A stretch of 64,000 nt of DNA from Marinospirillum celere (GCF_900112235.1 NZ_FOLH01000001.1:806001-870000); one strand, 5' to 3'; positions 1 to 9,342 are shown, numbered from the stretch's first letter. Translations and numbers: made by a program. The notes: a model not told the origin generated them from the sequence alone.

Positions 1-20
1 CTTTTTTGAGGCATCTTCAT
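1..20 (-). CDS. Possible start of the next gene in the cobO operon (partial)
   Basis: On the minus strand an ATG at position 20 follows a purine-rich stretch (AAGAGAG) and stays open to the left edge of the window (M-K-M-P-Q-K). It lies 21 bases after the cobO stop, so it would be the next gene of a cobO-led operon. Only six codons are visible, so the product cannot be identified. In many genomes a cobyrinate amidase gene sits here, but that is only inference. Confidence 0.25.
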
Positions 21-41
21 CTCTCTTAGTCACAGCTGGAT

Positions 42-647
42 TTAAAGCTCCACACCCTTTTGGGCAGTGATACCTGCATGAAAGGCATGCTTGATTTCCC
101 GATGCTCTGAAACCGTATCAGCGACATCAATCAGTTCTTGCAAGGCTCCGCGCCCGGTAATCACCACATGCTGCATTTTCGGGCGCTTGGACAGAGCATC
201 CAGCACTTCCTGCACAGGAATATATTTGAATTTCAAGGCAATATTAAGTTCATCCAAAACAACCAAATCAACCGAAGGGTCTTCCAAAAACTGTCGGGCC
301 TGGTCCCAGGCCTTGCCGGCAGTGGCGATATCCTGCTCAAGGTTTTGCGTATCCCAAGTATAGCCTTCACCCATGACATGGTAGCTAACTTCAGGAAAAC
401 GGCGAAAGAAAGCCTCTTCGCCAGTACTGAAGCTTCCTTTGATAAACTGCACCACGCCTGCCTGCATACCATGGCCTAAAGCACGCGCCAGCATTCCAAA
501 GCCTGCGGTACTCTTACCCTTGCCATTTCCCGTGTGGACCACCACCACCCCTTTTTCGGTGCTGGCTTCTGCTATTCTTTCATCAACCAGTTTTTTTTGG
601 CGCTGCATTCTTTGGTTATGTCGCTGACTGCGATCATCTTCAGACAT
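42..647 (-). CDS. cobO: Cob(I)yrinic acid a,c-diamide adenosyltransferase
   Basis: Transfers the 5'-deoxyadenosyl group of ATP to the Co(I) of corrinoids, giving the coenzyme form (CobO/BtuR/CobA family, cytoplasmic). The 201-residue protein has the family P-loop TGNGKGKST at about residues 39-47, a basic N-terminal arm rich in Arg and Gln, and the VLDEL motif further on. Length fits the family. The ATG at 647 was chosen because AGGAG lies just upstream on the minus strand; the longer open frame to 722 has an N-terminus unlike the family and would run into the opposite promoter. The gene is divergent from the riboswitch-controlled btuB operon, and together they describe uptake, adenosylation and lower-ligand activation of B12. 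No riboswitch is visible on its own side. Confidence 0.95.
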   Translation of the reverse strand: MSEDDRSQRHNQRMQRQKKLVDERIAEASTEKGVVVVHTGNGKGKSTAGFGMLARALGHGMQAGVVQFIKGSFSTGEEAFFRRFPEVSYHVMGEGYTWDTQNLEQDIATAGKAWDQARQFLEDPSVDLVVLDELNIALKFKYIPVQEVLDALSKRPKMQHVVITGRGALQELIDVADTVSEHREIKHAFHAGITAQKGVEL

Positions 648-685
648 CTGAGGCTCCTGGCAAATAGAGAACTTTAACCCTTTCC

Positions 686-713
686 TTGACAGGCTGCCAA
701 CAATGACGACAAT
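686..713 (+). promoter_or_regulatory. Sigma-70-like promoter for the btu operon
   Basis: TTGACA at 686-691 is a perfect -35 hexamer, followed after 16 bases by GACAAT at 708-713 (4 of 6 matches to TATAAT). Transcription would start near 720, directly before the riboswitch aptamer that begins near 727. The position makes sense for a leader RNA that starts at the first aptamer helix. The start site is inferred. Confidence 0.6.
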
Positions 714-726
714 AGCCAACACTTTT

Positions 727-916
727 CAGGTGCCTGTAAAATGAAGCTTTGCAGGTTAAACGGGAAGCAGGTATGCCGGTATCCACCCGCCAAGCCTGAG
801 CTGCCCCCGCAACGGTAGGATGTTGTTGCTCCCTAAAGCCACTGTGCATTTGCATGGGAAGGCGGAGCTTATTGGTGAACCTAGTTCACCCGCATCAAGC
901 CCGGAGACCGGCCTGA
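727..916 (+). ncRNA. Cobalamin riboswitch (aptamer)
   Basis: The leader holds the conserved cobalamin-aptamer pieces in the right order: AGGTGCC at 728-734, GGGAAGCAGGT near 762-772, CCGGT, the core GCTGCCCCCGCAACGGTA near 801-818, and the B12 box AGCCCGGAGACCGGCC near 898-913. It binds adenosylcobalamin or a related corrinoid and lowers expression of downstream uptake genes when B12 is plentiful. A 6-bp hairpin, GCCTGA/TCAGGC at 925-941, follows and may belong to the expression platform. No U-rich terminator is seen before btuB, so control of translation initiation is more likely than termination. From here to 1062 there is only leader sequence. Confidence 0.93.
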
Positions 917-1062
917 AAAGCTATGCCTGATGAACTCAGGCTTCCTGGTGATGCGGAGGGCTTCACCTGGCCAAGTATTCAACCAGTGCAGACCCGCTTC
1001 TGTACTGGGCTTAGCCGCGTCCTCCCTCATCGCGACTCTTTATGCGATCGAGGAAACAAGTA

Positions 1063-2895
1063 GTGAACAAGTTACATTTAAGCAAGCCTTTAAGATACCT
1101 GCCCCTGGCTCTAGGCCTGAGCTTTCCCGCACTGATTTTGGCTGATGACCAGCAACAACTCGACCCTCTCGTGGTGACGGCCCAACGGATTTCCCAACCT
1201 TTAAGCCAAAGCCTGGCGGCTACAACCGTTATTACCCGTGCCGATATTGACCGCCTGCAGCCATCCAGCCTGGCTGATTTACTTCAGGGACAGGCCGGGG
1301 TCGAGATGGCCAGAAATAGTGGTAATCTCAGCCCAACCAGCATTTTTATGCGCGGCACTAACTCCAATCACACCCTAATTCTTGTTGATGGTCAGAAGAT
1401 TAATGACCCCACTGCCGGGGGTGCCAGCCTGCAATTTATTCCAGTTTCACAAATTGAGCGGATTGAAATAGTGCGTGGCCCTCAGTCCAGCGCCTGGGGT
1501 GCTGATGCGCTCGGTGGCGTAATTAACATCATCACCAGAAAAGAGCATGATCGCCCCTATGCCGGGCACCTACGTGAAAGCCTGGGTCGTTACAACACCT
1601 ATGCCCTGGATGGTGACCTGCGCCTGGGTGATGAGGCAACCCGCCTAAATCTGGGTCTGCATCTGGAACGCAGCGATGGCTTTAACGCCCAAACAGCCGA
1701 TACCAGTGGTGAAAAAGACGGTTACCGACACTACAACATTAATTTAGGCTTGGAACAGGATCTGGGTAATCAGCATCAGCTTGGCTTTCAAGTGATGCAT
1801 AGTCGTGGTGAAAGTGAATACGATGGATGTTTCAACACCACCACTTTTGCATCATCTCATGACTGCCTACAAGAATTTGAACTCACCACAGTCCAGGGTC
1901 GTTGGCAAGCAGCACTGAGTCGCAACTGGGATATGTCGCTTACCGCAAGCCGTACCGAAGAGCTGAGAGAAGATTTTTTTGAAGGTGATGCCAACGGAGA
2001 AATCAACACCCGCCGCGATGCCATCCAACTGGAGCATCGCTTTAACTACGAAGACTACTCAGCCTCCCTCGGTATAGATACCAGCCAGGAAAAACTGCTG
2101 GAAGCGGGTAATTTTGATAAAGACCAGCGTGATGCCTATGGTATCTATGCTCAAGGTAACTTCCAGCTTGTTGAAAGCTTCAATCTATCCTTGGGTGCCC
2201 GCTACGATGATGATGAGTTCTTTGGCAGCCACACTACAGGCAATGCGGGTATCGCCTGGCAGTTCACACCTGACTATCAGATTGGAACCAGTGTCAGCAC
2301 AGGTTATCGTGCACCCAATTTGCAGGAGCTTTATGGACCGGCAAGCTGGGGAGCCAACCCGGATTTAAAACCCGAAGAATCACTCAACTATGAAGCCTGG
2401 GTTGCTTATAACAACCAAGAGGGTACTCGGGTAAAAGCCAGCTTCTTCCAAAATACCATTGATAATCTGATTGTTTGGAGTGGTGGCACCAACGAAAATT
2501 TAAATGAAGCACGTATCCGAGGCCTGGAGCTTGAAGCCCAAAAGCACTTAGAAAACTGGCGCCTGGGCCTTGCCTTCACTCTCCAAGACCCTGAAAACCG
2601 TGAAACAGGTGATCAGCTGACCCGCCGTGCCAAACACCACGGCAAGCTAGATGTAGACTATTTCGGTGAAAACTGGAGCCTGGGCGGCAGCCTTCAAGGC
2701 CAGGGTGAAAGACCCGATGTCAGCGAAGATCTGCCCGGCTATGCCGTCGTTAATCTACGCGGCCACTATGCCTTTAACGAGCATTGGCGGATCAATGGCA
2801 AGATCGACAATGTCCTGGATAAGGATTATGAGCTGGTTTCAGGTTACAACACTGCAGGCTTCTACCCAGAAGTCAGCCTAAGGTTTGATTTTTAA
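1063..2895 (+). CDS. btuB: TonB-dependent vitamin B12 outer-membrane receptor
   Basis: Outer-membrane gated porin that imports cobalamin with energy from TonB-ExbBD. The 610-residue product starts with a signal peptide ending near Ala27, then a TonB box (LDPLVVTA, about residues 33-40), a plug domain with the typical IEIVRGPQS and GALGGVINIIT-like segments, and a 22-strand-type barrel ending in Phe (LRFDF). A GTG at 1063 is chosen because GAGG lies nine bases upstream; the in-frame ATG at 1042 has no ribosome site. The gene sits 150 bases after the riboswitch and three bases before btuF. TonB itself is not in the window. Confidence 0.95.
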   Translation: MNKLHLSKPLRYLPLALGLSFPALILADDQQQLDPLVVTAQRISQPLSQSLAATTVITRADIDRLQPSSLADLLQGQAGVEMARNSGNLSPTSIFMRGTNSNHTLILVDGQKINDPTAGGASLQFIPVSQIERIEIVRGPQSSAWGADALGGVINIITRKEHDRPYAGHLRESLGRYNTYALDGDLRLGDEATRLNLGLHLERSDGFNAQTADTSGEKDGYRHYNINLGLEQDLGNQHQLGFQVMHSRGESEYDGCFNTTTFASSHDCLQEFELTTVQGRWQAALSRNWDMSLTASRTEELREDFFEGDANGEINTRRDAIQLEHRFNYEDYSASLGIDTSQEKLLEAGNFDKDQRDAYGIYAQGNFQLVESFNLSLGARYDDDEFFGSHTTGNAGIAWQFTPDYQIGTSVSTGYRAPNLQELYGPASWGANPDLKPEESLNYEAWVAYNNQEGTRVKASFFQNTIDNLIVWSGGTNENLNEARIRGLELEAQKHLENWRLGLAFTLQDPENRETGDQLTRRAKHHGKLDVDYFGENWSLGGSLQGQGERPDVSEDLPGYAVVNLRGHYAFNEHWRINGKIDNVLDKDYELVSGYNTAGFYPEVSLRFDF

Positions 2896-2897
2896 TC

Positions 2898-3812
2898 ATG
2901 CCTTTTACTTGGCTGCACTGGCTGTTGCTAATGATCCTGGTGATGTTTAGCCAGGCTCAGGCAGCAGCCCTTGAAGTAACGGATGCTGCAGGACGCAGCA
3001 TCCAACTTGAAAAACCGGCTGAACGCATTATTAGTCTGGCACCTCATCTAACCGAAAACCTCTTTGCAGTGGGTGCGGGCGATCAGCTGGTTGGTGCTGT
3101 CAGCTACAGTGATTACCCGGAAGCAGCTCTTCAAGTGCCTCGCGTGGGGAATTACAACCAGCTGGATTTAGAAGCAATTATCGCCTTACAACCGGACCTG
3201 ATTCTAGCCTGGCATTCAGGCAACCCCCGTAACCAAGTAGAACGCTTGGAACGCCTGGGACTTAGGGTATTTTATAGTGAAGCCCGATCCTTCGAAGAGA
3301 TTACTCAGGAATTGCAGCAGCTGGGTCAACTCACTGGCCATCAATCCCAAGCAGAAGAAGTGACCAGGACCTTTGATGAGGGTATCAGCACTCTGACCCG
3401 TCAATATGCAGACAAGCAACCCGTTGAAGTCTTCTACCAGATCTGGGAACAGCCCTTGATGACAATCAATGGCAAGCATATGATCAGCCAAATGCTAGCG
3501 CTTTGTGGTGGTAAAAATATCTATGCCTCCAGTAGCAGCCTGACACCTCGAATTGATCGTGAAAGCCTTTTGGCCGCCAATCCTGAGGTGATCATGGGGG
3601 GTAGTGACCCCAGCCAGCAGCAACCACCCGAGTGGCTAATGAAATGGACGGCCTTTTCTCAACTTCAAGCCGTTCAGCTGGGCAATCTTTTTACTGTCGA
3701 TTCATCCCTGGTGACCCGCCCGACGCTTCGCAGCCTGGAAGGCACCCAGGCTATTTGTGAGCACCTTGATAGTGCCCGTCAGCAATTAACTGAGTCAGCG
3801 CAGGATGGTTAG
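2898..3812 (+). CDS. btuF: Cobalamin ABC transporter periplasmic binding protein
   Basis: Periplasmic protein that hands corrinoid from BtuB to BtuCD. The 304-residue product has a cleavable signal peptide ending around AQAAA (residues 20-24) and the class III binding-protein fold signatures: SLAPHLTENLFAVGAG near the N-terminus and the DLEAIIALQPDLILAW segment. It starts two bases after the btuB stop and overlaps the following permease gene by eight bases, so translation is probably coupled. Annotation as BtuF rather than a siderophore-binding protein rests mainly on riboswitch control and operon company. Confidence 0.92.
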   Translation: MPFTWLHWLLLMILVMFSQAQAAALEVTDAAGRSIQLEKPAERIISLAPHLTENLFAVGAGDQLVGAVSYSDYPEAALQVPRVGNYNQLDLEAIIALQPDLILAWHSGNPRNQVERLERLGLRVFYSEARSFEEITQELQQLGQLTGHQSQAEEVTRTFDEGISTLTRQYADKQPVEVFYQIWEQPLMTINGKHMISQMLALCGGKNIYASSSSLTPRIDRESLLAANPEVIMGGSDPSQQQPPEWLMKWTAFSQLQAVQLGNLFTVDSSLVTRPTLRSLEGTQAICEHLDSARQQLTESAQDG

Positions 3813-4779
3813 TGGCTTTTATAGAATGCTTGCCTGGTTGCTTCCCTTGGCCTGCCTGTCCTTGGCCTTGGGACTCTTAGTGGGCAGTGTCACTATTTCG
3901 CCAGCGGCTGCCTGGGCCGTTTTTAAAGGCCAGGGTGACCCCCTGCACCATACCTTGATGCTTGAACTTCGCTTACCCAGAGTTTTAGCGGCCTTTGCAG
4001 TAGGCGGCTTACTGGCCATTGCCGGGGCCTTAATGCAACTACTGCTTCGTAACCCCCTAGCCGATCCCTATGTGCTGGGGCTCTCTGGCGGCGCCGCCGT
4101 GGGTGCCCTTTTGGCCATGCTTGCAGGTGTTGGCACCACCTGGGTTTCAGGTTCGGCTTTTTTGGGTGCCTTGGCATCCACCCTATTGGTGTTTGGTTTG
4201 GCCCGTATTTCCGGCAACTGGAACCCACTGCGCCTGCTGTTGACCGGTATTGTGGTGGCTTCCGGCTGGGGGGCGGTAATCAGTTTTATGCTTGCAGTCA
4301 GCCCATCCCGAGAGCTGCCCGGCATGCTCTACTGGCTGATGGGTGATCTTTCCTATGCCCAAGGATTTGCATTACCCTGGGCAACTCTGCTGCTGGTATT
4401 ACTAATTCTACAACCTCTGGGGCGCAGCCTGAATGTATTGGCCCGAGGTAGTCAACAAGCCGCCAGTTTGGGAATGGCAGTGGTTCGCGCCGAGGGACTG
4501 ATCTACCTTCTTGCCGCTTTAATGACAGCGATCGCGGTAACCGTGGCTGGAAGTATCGGTTTTATCGGTCTCCTGGTTCCCCACGCCCTCCGCTTGCTAT
4601 TTGGTTATGATCAAAGAAAGCTGTTGCCCGCTTGTGCTCTGGCAGGCGGTAGTCTACTGGTGCTAGCAGATACCCTGGCTCGAAGCCTTCTGGCTCCTCA
4701 ACAGCTTCCTGTCGGTGTTATCACAGCCTTGCTGGGAGTGCCTGCTTTTCTTTGGCTGCTGTCCAGGAGGCCAGGATGA
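3805..4779 (+). CDS. btuC: Cobalamin ABC transporter permease
   Basis: Inner-membrane permease of the FecCD/BtuC family; 324 residues with about ten hydrophobic segments. The family signatures LRLPRVLAAFAVGGLLAIAG near the N-terminus, LLRNPLADPYVLGLSGGAAVGA and the C-terminal GFIGLLVPHALR coupling region are all present. The start overlaps the btuF stop by eight bases. Its own stop overlaps the btuD start in an ATGA arrangement (4776-4779), indicating translational coupling of permease and ATPase. Confidence 0.94.
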   Translation: MVSGFYRMLAWLLPLACLSLALGLLVGSVTISPAAAWAVFKGQGDPLHHTLMLELRLPRVLAAFAVGGLLAIAGALMQLLLRNPLADPYVLGLSGGAAVGALLAMLAGVGTTWVSGSAFLGALASTLLVFGLARISGNWNPLRLLLTGIVVASGWGAVISFMLAVSPSRELPGMLYWLMGDLSYAQGFALPWATLLLVLLILQPLGRSLNVLARGSQQAASLGMAVVRAEGLIYLLAALMTAIAVTVAGSIGFIGLLVPHALRLLFGYDQRKLLPACALAGGSLLVLADTLARSLLAPQQLPVGVITALLGVPAFLWLLSRRPG

Positions 4780-5561
4780 AGACCTCACCCAGGATGGAAT
4801 TGGACCAACTGGTCATTAAAATTCCTGGTAGAAAAGCAGGTAATCCCCTGAGCCTACAGGTTTTTCCTGGCCAAACCTGGGGAATTCTAGGCCCCAATGG
4901 CTCAGGCAAAACGACTCTCTTATTAACCCTGGCAGGCTTAAAAAAGCCCCAGCAGGGCCAGATTCATTTGGCTGGCCAGGCTTTGGAAAGCTGGTCAGCG
5001 CGAGAACGGGCTTGTCAGCTGGCTTTAGTCTTCCAACAACAAGAGGATAGTTTTCCAGCCAGCGTTCTGGAAACCACCCTAACCAGTCGTCATCCCCACC
5101 TGAAAGCCTGGCAAAGAGAAACACCAGAGGACTCGCTGCTCGCCCAACAGGCCTTAGAGCGCATGGATTTAGCTGCCATGGAAGAACGTTGTATCACGAC
5201 CCTTTCAGGTGGAGAGCGCCAGCGACTGGCTTTGGCCTGTTTACTGACTCAGCAAACACCCCTGTGGCTTTTGGATGAGCCAACCAATCACCTGGATCTT
5301 CACCATCAAATTTCCGCGCTGGAGCTGATCAACGAAAAGGTTAAAGCCGGAGGCAGTGCGATCATGGCGCTACACGACCTTAATTTGGCCAGCCGCTTTT
5401 GCTCTCATCTATTATTGCTTTATCCTGATGGCCAGGCCTGCTGGGGCCCCAAAGACCAGATGCTAGAATTGCCAGCACTGGAAAGGCTTTACCAGCAGCC
5501 ACTAATTGCCACTTCAATCAGTGGGCAAAAGGTATTTATTCCGCAAACCTCGACTGGATAA
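4776..5561 (+). CDS. btuD: Cobalamin ABC transporter ATP-binding protein
   Basis: ATPase that drives corrinoid import through BtuC. The 261-residue protein has Walker A (GPNGSGKTT), Q-loop (VFQQQ), signature LSGGERQR, Walker B LWLLDEPTNHLDL and the switch histidine in ALHDLNLASRF. The ATG at 4776 is preceded by AGGAGG at the right distance; the longer open frame begins with TTG at 4752 inside btuC and lacks a ribosome site. It ends three bases before cobT. Confidence 0.94.
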   Translation: MKTSPRMELDQLVIKIPGRKAGNPLSLQVFPGQTWGILGPNGSGKTTLLLTLAGLKKPQQGQIHLAGQALESWSARERACQLALVFQQQEDSFPASVLETTLTSRHPHLKAWQRETPEDSLLAQQALERMDLAAMEERCITTLSGGERQRLALACLLTQQTPLWLLDEPTNHLDLHHQISALELINEKVKAGGSAIMALHDLNLASRFCSHLLLLYPDGQACWGPKDQMLELPALERLYQQPLIATSISGQKVFIPQTSTG

Positions 5562-5564
5562 TCC

Positions 5565-6599
5565 ATGTTCACAGCCCGCCATCGCCTGGAAATGCCCAGC
5601 CTGCCAAGGTTCGAAAACCCCAAACTTCAATCCCAGCTTGAACACAAAATTGACACCCAAGGCTCGCTTAAAGCTTCCTCAAATCAGCTTGAACAACTGG
5701 CTTTACACCTGGGCTTAATTCTTAACAGCCAAGAACCTCAAATCAAGGAACCTCAGCTACTCGTTTTTGCTGCAGATTCAGGCCTGACTGATAAAACCAA
5801 GGTCACCTATACTCCGCCAGTAACCCAGCAGCAGGTCAACCAGTTTCTTTCGGGAACAGGAGCCTTGCAGGCTTTAGCTAATCAACAGGCGATTCAATTA
5901 CGCTTGGTTGATGCAGGCCTGGCCGCCAACCTTCCCGCTCACCCCAAGCTGTTATCCAAAAAGGTAATGTCAGGCACAAGAAACAGCCTGAAAACCCAAG
6001 CCATGAATGCAGAAGAATGCCTACAGGCAATTTTCACCGGTATGGCACTGGTCAGAGAAACACCTGGGAATCTTTTGATCCTCGGCAAACTGGGGCTAGG
6101 TCACGACCCGGCCGCCAGCCTACTGCTCAGCAAATTAGGCGCACTTCCTCTGGAAGACTGCCTGGATTCAGCTACTAACCGGGACCTAGCCGGCCCAGAC
6201 CAGCAAGCACTACTCAAACAGGTGTTGCATAAACATCGTCTGGCCCGTAACCCCCTGGAGGTTCTGGCTGCACTGGGTAGCTTGGAAATAGCCATGATGA
6301 CGGGTGCCCTGCTGCAAGCAGCCAGTGAGCGTCGCATTCTACTGATCGATGGGTTGGTAGTAGCCAGCGCTCTCCTGGTTGCAGAATGCCTACAACCAGG
6401 CATCAAGCATTTTGCCGTCTTTAGCCATCAATCCAGCGAGCCCGGCCATCGTCAGCTGCTACAGCTTTTTAAGGCTCGTCCGCTCCTCGATCTGGATCTT
6501 GATCTGGGTGAGGGCGCGGGCGCTCTTCTCGCCTATCCTCTCTTACCTGCTTCCCTGACTGCCTTTACAACAGGCCACCCGTCACTGCAACCAAAGTAA
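5565..6599 (+). CDS. cobT: CobT-like nicotinate-nucleotide:dimethylbenzimidazole phosphoribosyltransferase
   Basis: CobT makes alpha-ribazole phosphate, the activated lower ligand, from nicotinate mononucleotide and dimethylbenzimidazole; in a salvage operon it lets the cell remodel or rebuild imported corrinoids. The 344-residue product has the CobT fold landmarks: IDG...A around residues 265-270, the H/E-P-G-H segment (SHQSSEPGHRQLL) and the GEGAGA loop with Glu316, equivalent to the catalytic Glu317 of the Salmonella enzyme. Unusually, the loop normally written GE-x-G-x-x-NTT reads GKLGLGHDP, so Lys175 replaces the conserved Glu174 and the NTT triad is lost. The enzyme may have shifted base specificity or activity. 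It is the last gene of the btu operon, three bases after btuD. Confidence 0.85.
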   Translation: MFTARHRLEMPSLPRFENPKLQSQLEHKIDTQGSLKASSNQLEQLALHLGLILNSQEPQIKEPQLLVFAADSGLTDKTKVTYTPPVTQQQVNQFLSGTGALQALANQQAIQLRLVDAGLAANLPAHPKLLSKKVMSGTRNSLKTQAMNAEECLQAIFTGMALVRETPGNLLILGKLGLGHDPAASLLLSKLGALPLEDCLDSATNRDLAGPDQQALLKQVLHKHRLARNPLEVLAALGSLEIAMMTGALLQAASERRILLIDGLVVASALLVAECLQPGIKHFAVFSHQSSEPGHRQLLQLFKARPLLDLDLDLGEGAGALLAYPLLPASLTAFTTGHPSLQPK

Positions 6600-6673
6600 T
6601 AATCTGCTCGCTATTAGTCAGCTCAAGAGAATGGTAATATGCGAGTTTATGTTTGCTTGTCTCCGGAGACTCT

Positions 6674-7072
6674 ATGACTAAACTGGTAAAGGGCCGCGTC
6701 GTTGTCGTTGATGACGAACCCATGGTTCGAGATCTTTTAAAAGAACTCTTGAAAGATCTTGGCTACGAAGTAGCCGCCCAAGCAAACAATGGTCAAGTAG
6801 CTTTTGATAAGGTAAAAGAGCACAAACCTGAAATCGTTTGTCTCGATATCAGTATGCCGGAAATTAATGGCCTGGATGCTCTGGCCAGTATCAAGACATT
6901 TAACTCGGATATCATAGTGATTATGGTCACTGCAATCAGTGGCTCTAGTGAGGTACAGCAAGCCATACGTACAGGGGCTGATGGCTATATCCTCAAACCC
7001 TTTACCGGCATGCAGGTTCATGAGGCCATTCAAAAAGCCCGCAAACGCCGCCAGGCATCCAGCTTGAATTAA
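6674..7072 (+). CDS. Single-domain CheY-like response regulator
   Basis: A 132-residue receiver domain with no output domain. The phosphorylation site is complete: acidic pair Asp13-Asp14, phospho-acceptor Asp58 ([11 protein letters not shown]), Thr86 and Lys108 (LKPF). The ATG at 6674 follows GGAG at a five-base spacing; the frame also opens at a TTG 21 bases earlier, which has no such site. No histidine kinase or flagellar gene is adjacent, so its partner is unknown; it may work in chemotaxis or as a phosphotransfer element. Its stop codon overlaps the uvrB stop by three or four bases in a convergent arrangement. Confidence 0.9.
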   Translation: MTKLVKGRVVVVDDEPMVRDLLKELLKDLGYEVAAQANNGQVAFDKVKEHKPEIVCLDISMPEINGLDALASIKTFNSDIIVIMVTAISGSSEVQQAIRTGADGYILKPFTGMQVHEAIQKARKRRQASSLN

Positions 7073-9087
7073 AGCTGGATACGCTGGTTCTGAAGCTCCT
7101 GCAACTGATCCCTAATACTGGCTGCTTTTTCAAACTCAAGGTTTTTGGCAGCTGAGAACATTTCCTCTTCCAAAGTTGCCATCAACTTATCTATTTCAGC
7201 GGGTGTGCGGGGTTTTTCTGCCGCATAGCCCGCTGCAGGCTCGGCAACCTTCTTCAAGCGCTGGCCACCTTCGCGTTTACCCGGTGTTTGGGCACCCTCA
7301 AGAATATCTTCCACTGATTTGAAAATGGTGGTGGGCACTATGCCCATCTTCTTATTGTGTTCAATTTGCTTGTTTCTACGCCTTTCGGTTTCCTCCATGG
7401 CTCTTTGCATGGAGCCTGTCATCCGGTCCGCATAAAAGATCGCCCGGCCCTGAGCATTCCTGGCTGCCCGACCCAGAGTCTGGATTAATGAACGCTCGGA
7501 GCGTAAGAAGCCTTCCTTATCGGCATCCAGGATGGCTACCAGGGAAACTTCCGGCATATCCAGGCCCTCTCGCAAGAGGTTAATCCCAACCAGCACATCA
7601 AATTCACCCAAGCGTAGATCACGGATAATTTCTACCCGCTCAACGGTATCAATATCTGAATGCAGATAGCGGACACGCACGCCATGCTCTCTGAGATAAT
7701 CCGTCAAGTCTTCAGCCATGCGTTTGGTCAAGGTAGTGACCAGCACCCTCTCACCTTTACTGGTAACTAGGTTGATTTCTCCCAGCAAGTCATCAACCTG
7801 GTCCTTAGCCGGGCGCACTTCAATCAAGGGATCAACCAAACCGGTTGGCCGCACCACCTGTTCAACCACCTGCCCAGCATGTTCTTCCTCATACTTGGCG
7901 GGTGTTGCGGAAACAAAAATCATCTGGGGAGCCAGACTTTCCCATTCCTCAAAACGTAGAGGCCGATTATCCAACGCGGAAGGCAAACGAAAGCCATACT
8001 CGACCAGAGTTTCTTTACGTGAACGATCCCCTTTGTACATGGCCCCTATTTGAGGCACAGAAACATGGGATTCATCAATCATCAACAAGGCATGTGCGGG
8101 CAGGTAGTCAAAGAAGGTCGGAGGCGCCAAACCTGGCTCACGACCGGATAGATAGCGGGAGTAGTTTTCTATCCCTGTGCAGTAGCCCAATTCGATCATC
8201 ATCTCAATATCGTAAAGCGTCCGCTGTTCCAGGCGCTGGGCTTCCACTAAACGATCGTTTTTACGCAGGTAGTCTAGGCGTTCGCGCAGCTCATCCTTAA
8301 TCAGATCAACGGCTTTCAAAAGGGTTTCGCGCGGCGTCACATAGTGGGTTTTGGGGTAGATGGTAAAGCGTGGCACCTTACGCAAAACTTCACCCGTCAA
8401 GGGATCAAAGAGACTGATTTGTTCGATTTCATCATCAAATAGCTCAACCCTGACGGCCTCATATTCAGATTCCGCCGGAAAGATATCTATGACATCACCC
8501 CGCACCCGAAAGGTTGCCCTGCGAAAATCCATATCATTACGGGTGTATTGCAATTCAGCCATGCGTCTTAGCAGCTGACGCTGGTTCATCTTCTCGCCAC
8601 GATCCAGGTGGACTACCATTTTCAAGTAGGCAGAAGGATCACCCAGGCCATAAATCGATGAAACCGTGGCGACAATAATGGCATCATCTCTTTCCAAAAG
8701 GGCCTTGGTCGCGGAAAGGCGCATCTGCTCAATATGCTCATTGATTGATGCATCCTTCTCAATAAAGGTATCACTGGAAGGCACATAGGCTTCCGGCTGG
8801 TAGTAGTCGTAATAGGAAACAAAGTATTCGACAGCGTTGTTGGGAAAGAACTGCTTAAACTCACCGTATAACTGGGCAGCCAGGGTTTTATTATGAGCCA
8901 TGATCAGAGTTGGGCGCTGTACAGCTTCGATGACCTTGGCCATCGTGAAGGTTTTACCGGAACCGGTTACGCCCAAGAGGGTTTGAGCAGCCAACCCCTG
9001 CTCCAAACCATCGACCAACTGGGCAATAGCAACGGGCTGATCGCCAGCAGGCTGGTAGTTGGAAACTACTTGAAACGCTTGTGTCAT
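7069..9087 (-). CDS. uvrB: Excinuclease ABC subunit B
   Basis: Damage-verification helicase-like subunit of nucleotide excision repair, working with UvrA and UvrC. The full-length 672-residue protein has Walker A GVTGSGKT (residues 39-46), the beta-hairpin region with [11 protein letters not shown], the DESH Walker B motif, helicase motifs [10 protein letters not shown] and QTLGRAARN, and a C-terminal UVR domain (ArgSer-poor, [13 protein letters not shown]) that binds UvrC. It starts with ATG at 9087. I found no clear LexA box in the spacer upstream, although uvrB is an SOS gene in many relatives. Confidence 0.97.
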   Translation of the reverse strand: MTQAFQVVSNYQPAGDQPVAIAQLVDGLEQGLAAQTLLGVTGSGKTFTMAKVIEAVQRPTLIMAHNKTLAAQLYGEFKQFFPNNAVEYFVSYYDYYQPEAYVPSSDTFIEKDASINEHIEQMRLSATKALLERDDAIIVATVSSIYGLGDPSAYLKMVVHLDRGEKMNQRQLLRRMAELQYTRNDMDFRRATFRVRGDVIDIFPAESEYEAVRVELFDDEIEQISLFDPLTGEVLRKVPRFTIYPKTHYVTPRETLLKAVDLIKDELRERLDYLRKNDRLVEAQRLEQRTLYDIEMMIELGYCTGIENYSRYLSGREPGLAPPTFFDYLPAHALLMIDESHVSVPQIGAMYKGDRSRKETLVEYGFRLPSALDNRPLRFEEWESLAPQMIFVSATPAKYEEEHAGQVVEQVVRPTGLVDPLIEVRPAKDQVDDLLGEINLVTSKGERVLVTTLTKRMAEDLTDYLREHGVRVRYLHSDIDTVERVEIIRDLRLGEFDVLVGINLLREGLDMPEVSLVAILDADKEGFLRSERSLIQTLGRAARNAQGRAIFYADRMTGSMQRAMEETERRRNKQIEHNKKMGIVPTTIFKSVEDILEGAQTPGKREGGQRLKKVAEPAAGYAAEKPRTPAEIDKLMATLEEEMFSAAKNLEFEKAASIRDQLQELQNQRIQL

Positions 9088-9157
9088 TAAGAATTCCTGA
9101 AACCTAAGATAAGTTAATTACAGCCTTCACACGACTCATTCAAGACGCCCTGGATCA

Positions 9158-9179
9158 AAATGTGACGCCCTTCACATAA
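9158..9179. promoter_or_regulatory. CRP/Vfr-type operator
   Basis: AAATGTGA (9158-9165), six bases CGCCCT, then TCACATAA (9172-9179): both half-sites match the CRP consensus TGTGA-N6-TCACA exactly, with matching flanking A/T. It lies 71 bases before the uvrB start on one side and about 165 bases before the envelope operon on the other. The orientation of control cannot be told from the symmetric site. A CRP or Vfr protein is not in the window. Confidence 0.65.
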
Positions 9180-9342
9180 AGCCAGCTTCTACCTTAAACG
9201 AATGAGAAAAACTGGGACTTTTGATGGATCTTCCAGTATTCCATGCTAACATTTCGGGCGCTGAAACCCGAGCGCTTCTCAACTTGGGATCACTGACCAG
9301 TTTCTGGACTAACAATAATCGCAAATAAGGAAATAGAGACTC

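Noticed and set aside
1042-1062. ATG at 1042 as btuB start
   Set aside because: No ribosome site; the GTG at 1063 has GAGG at a good distance and gives a better signal peptide.
7718-8578. Plus-strand open frames inside uvrB
   Set aside because: Shadow frames of a highly conserved gene on the opposite strand, without family features.
9088-9342. LexA/SOS box upstream of uvrB
   Set aside because: No CTG(T)-N8-10-(A)CAG dyad of the expected form was found; only the CRP-type site stands out.
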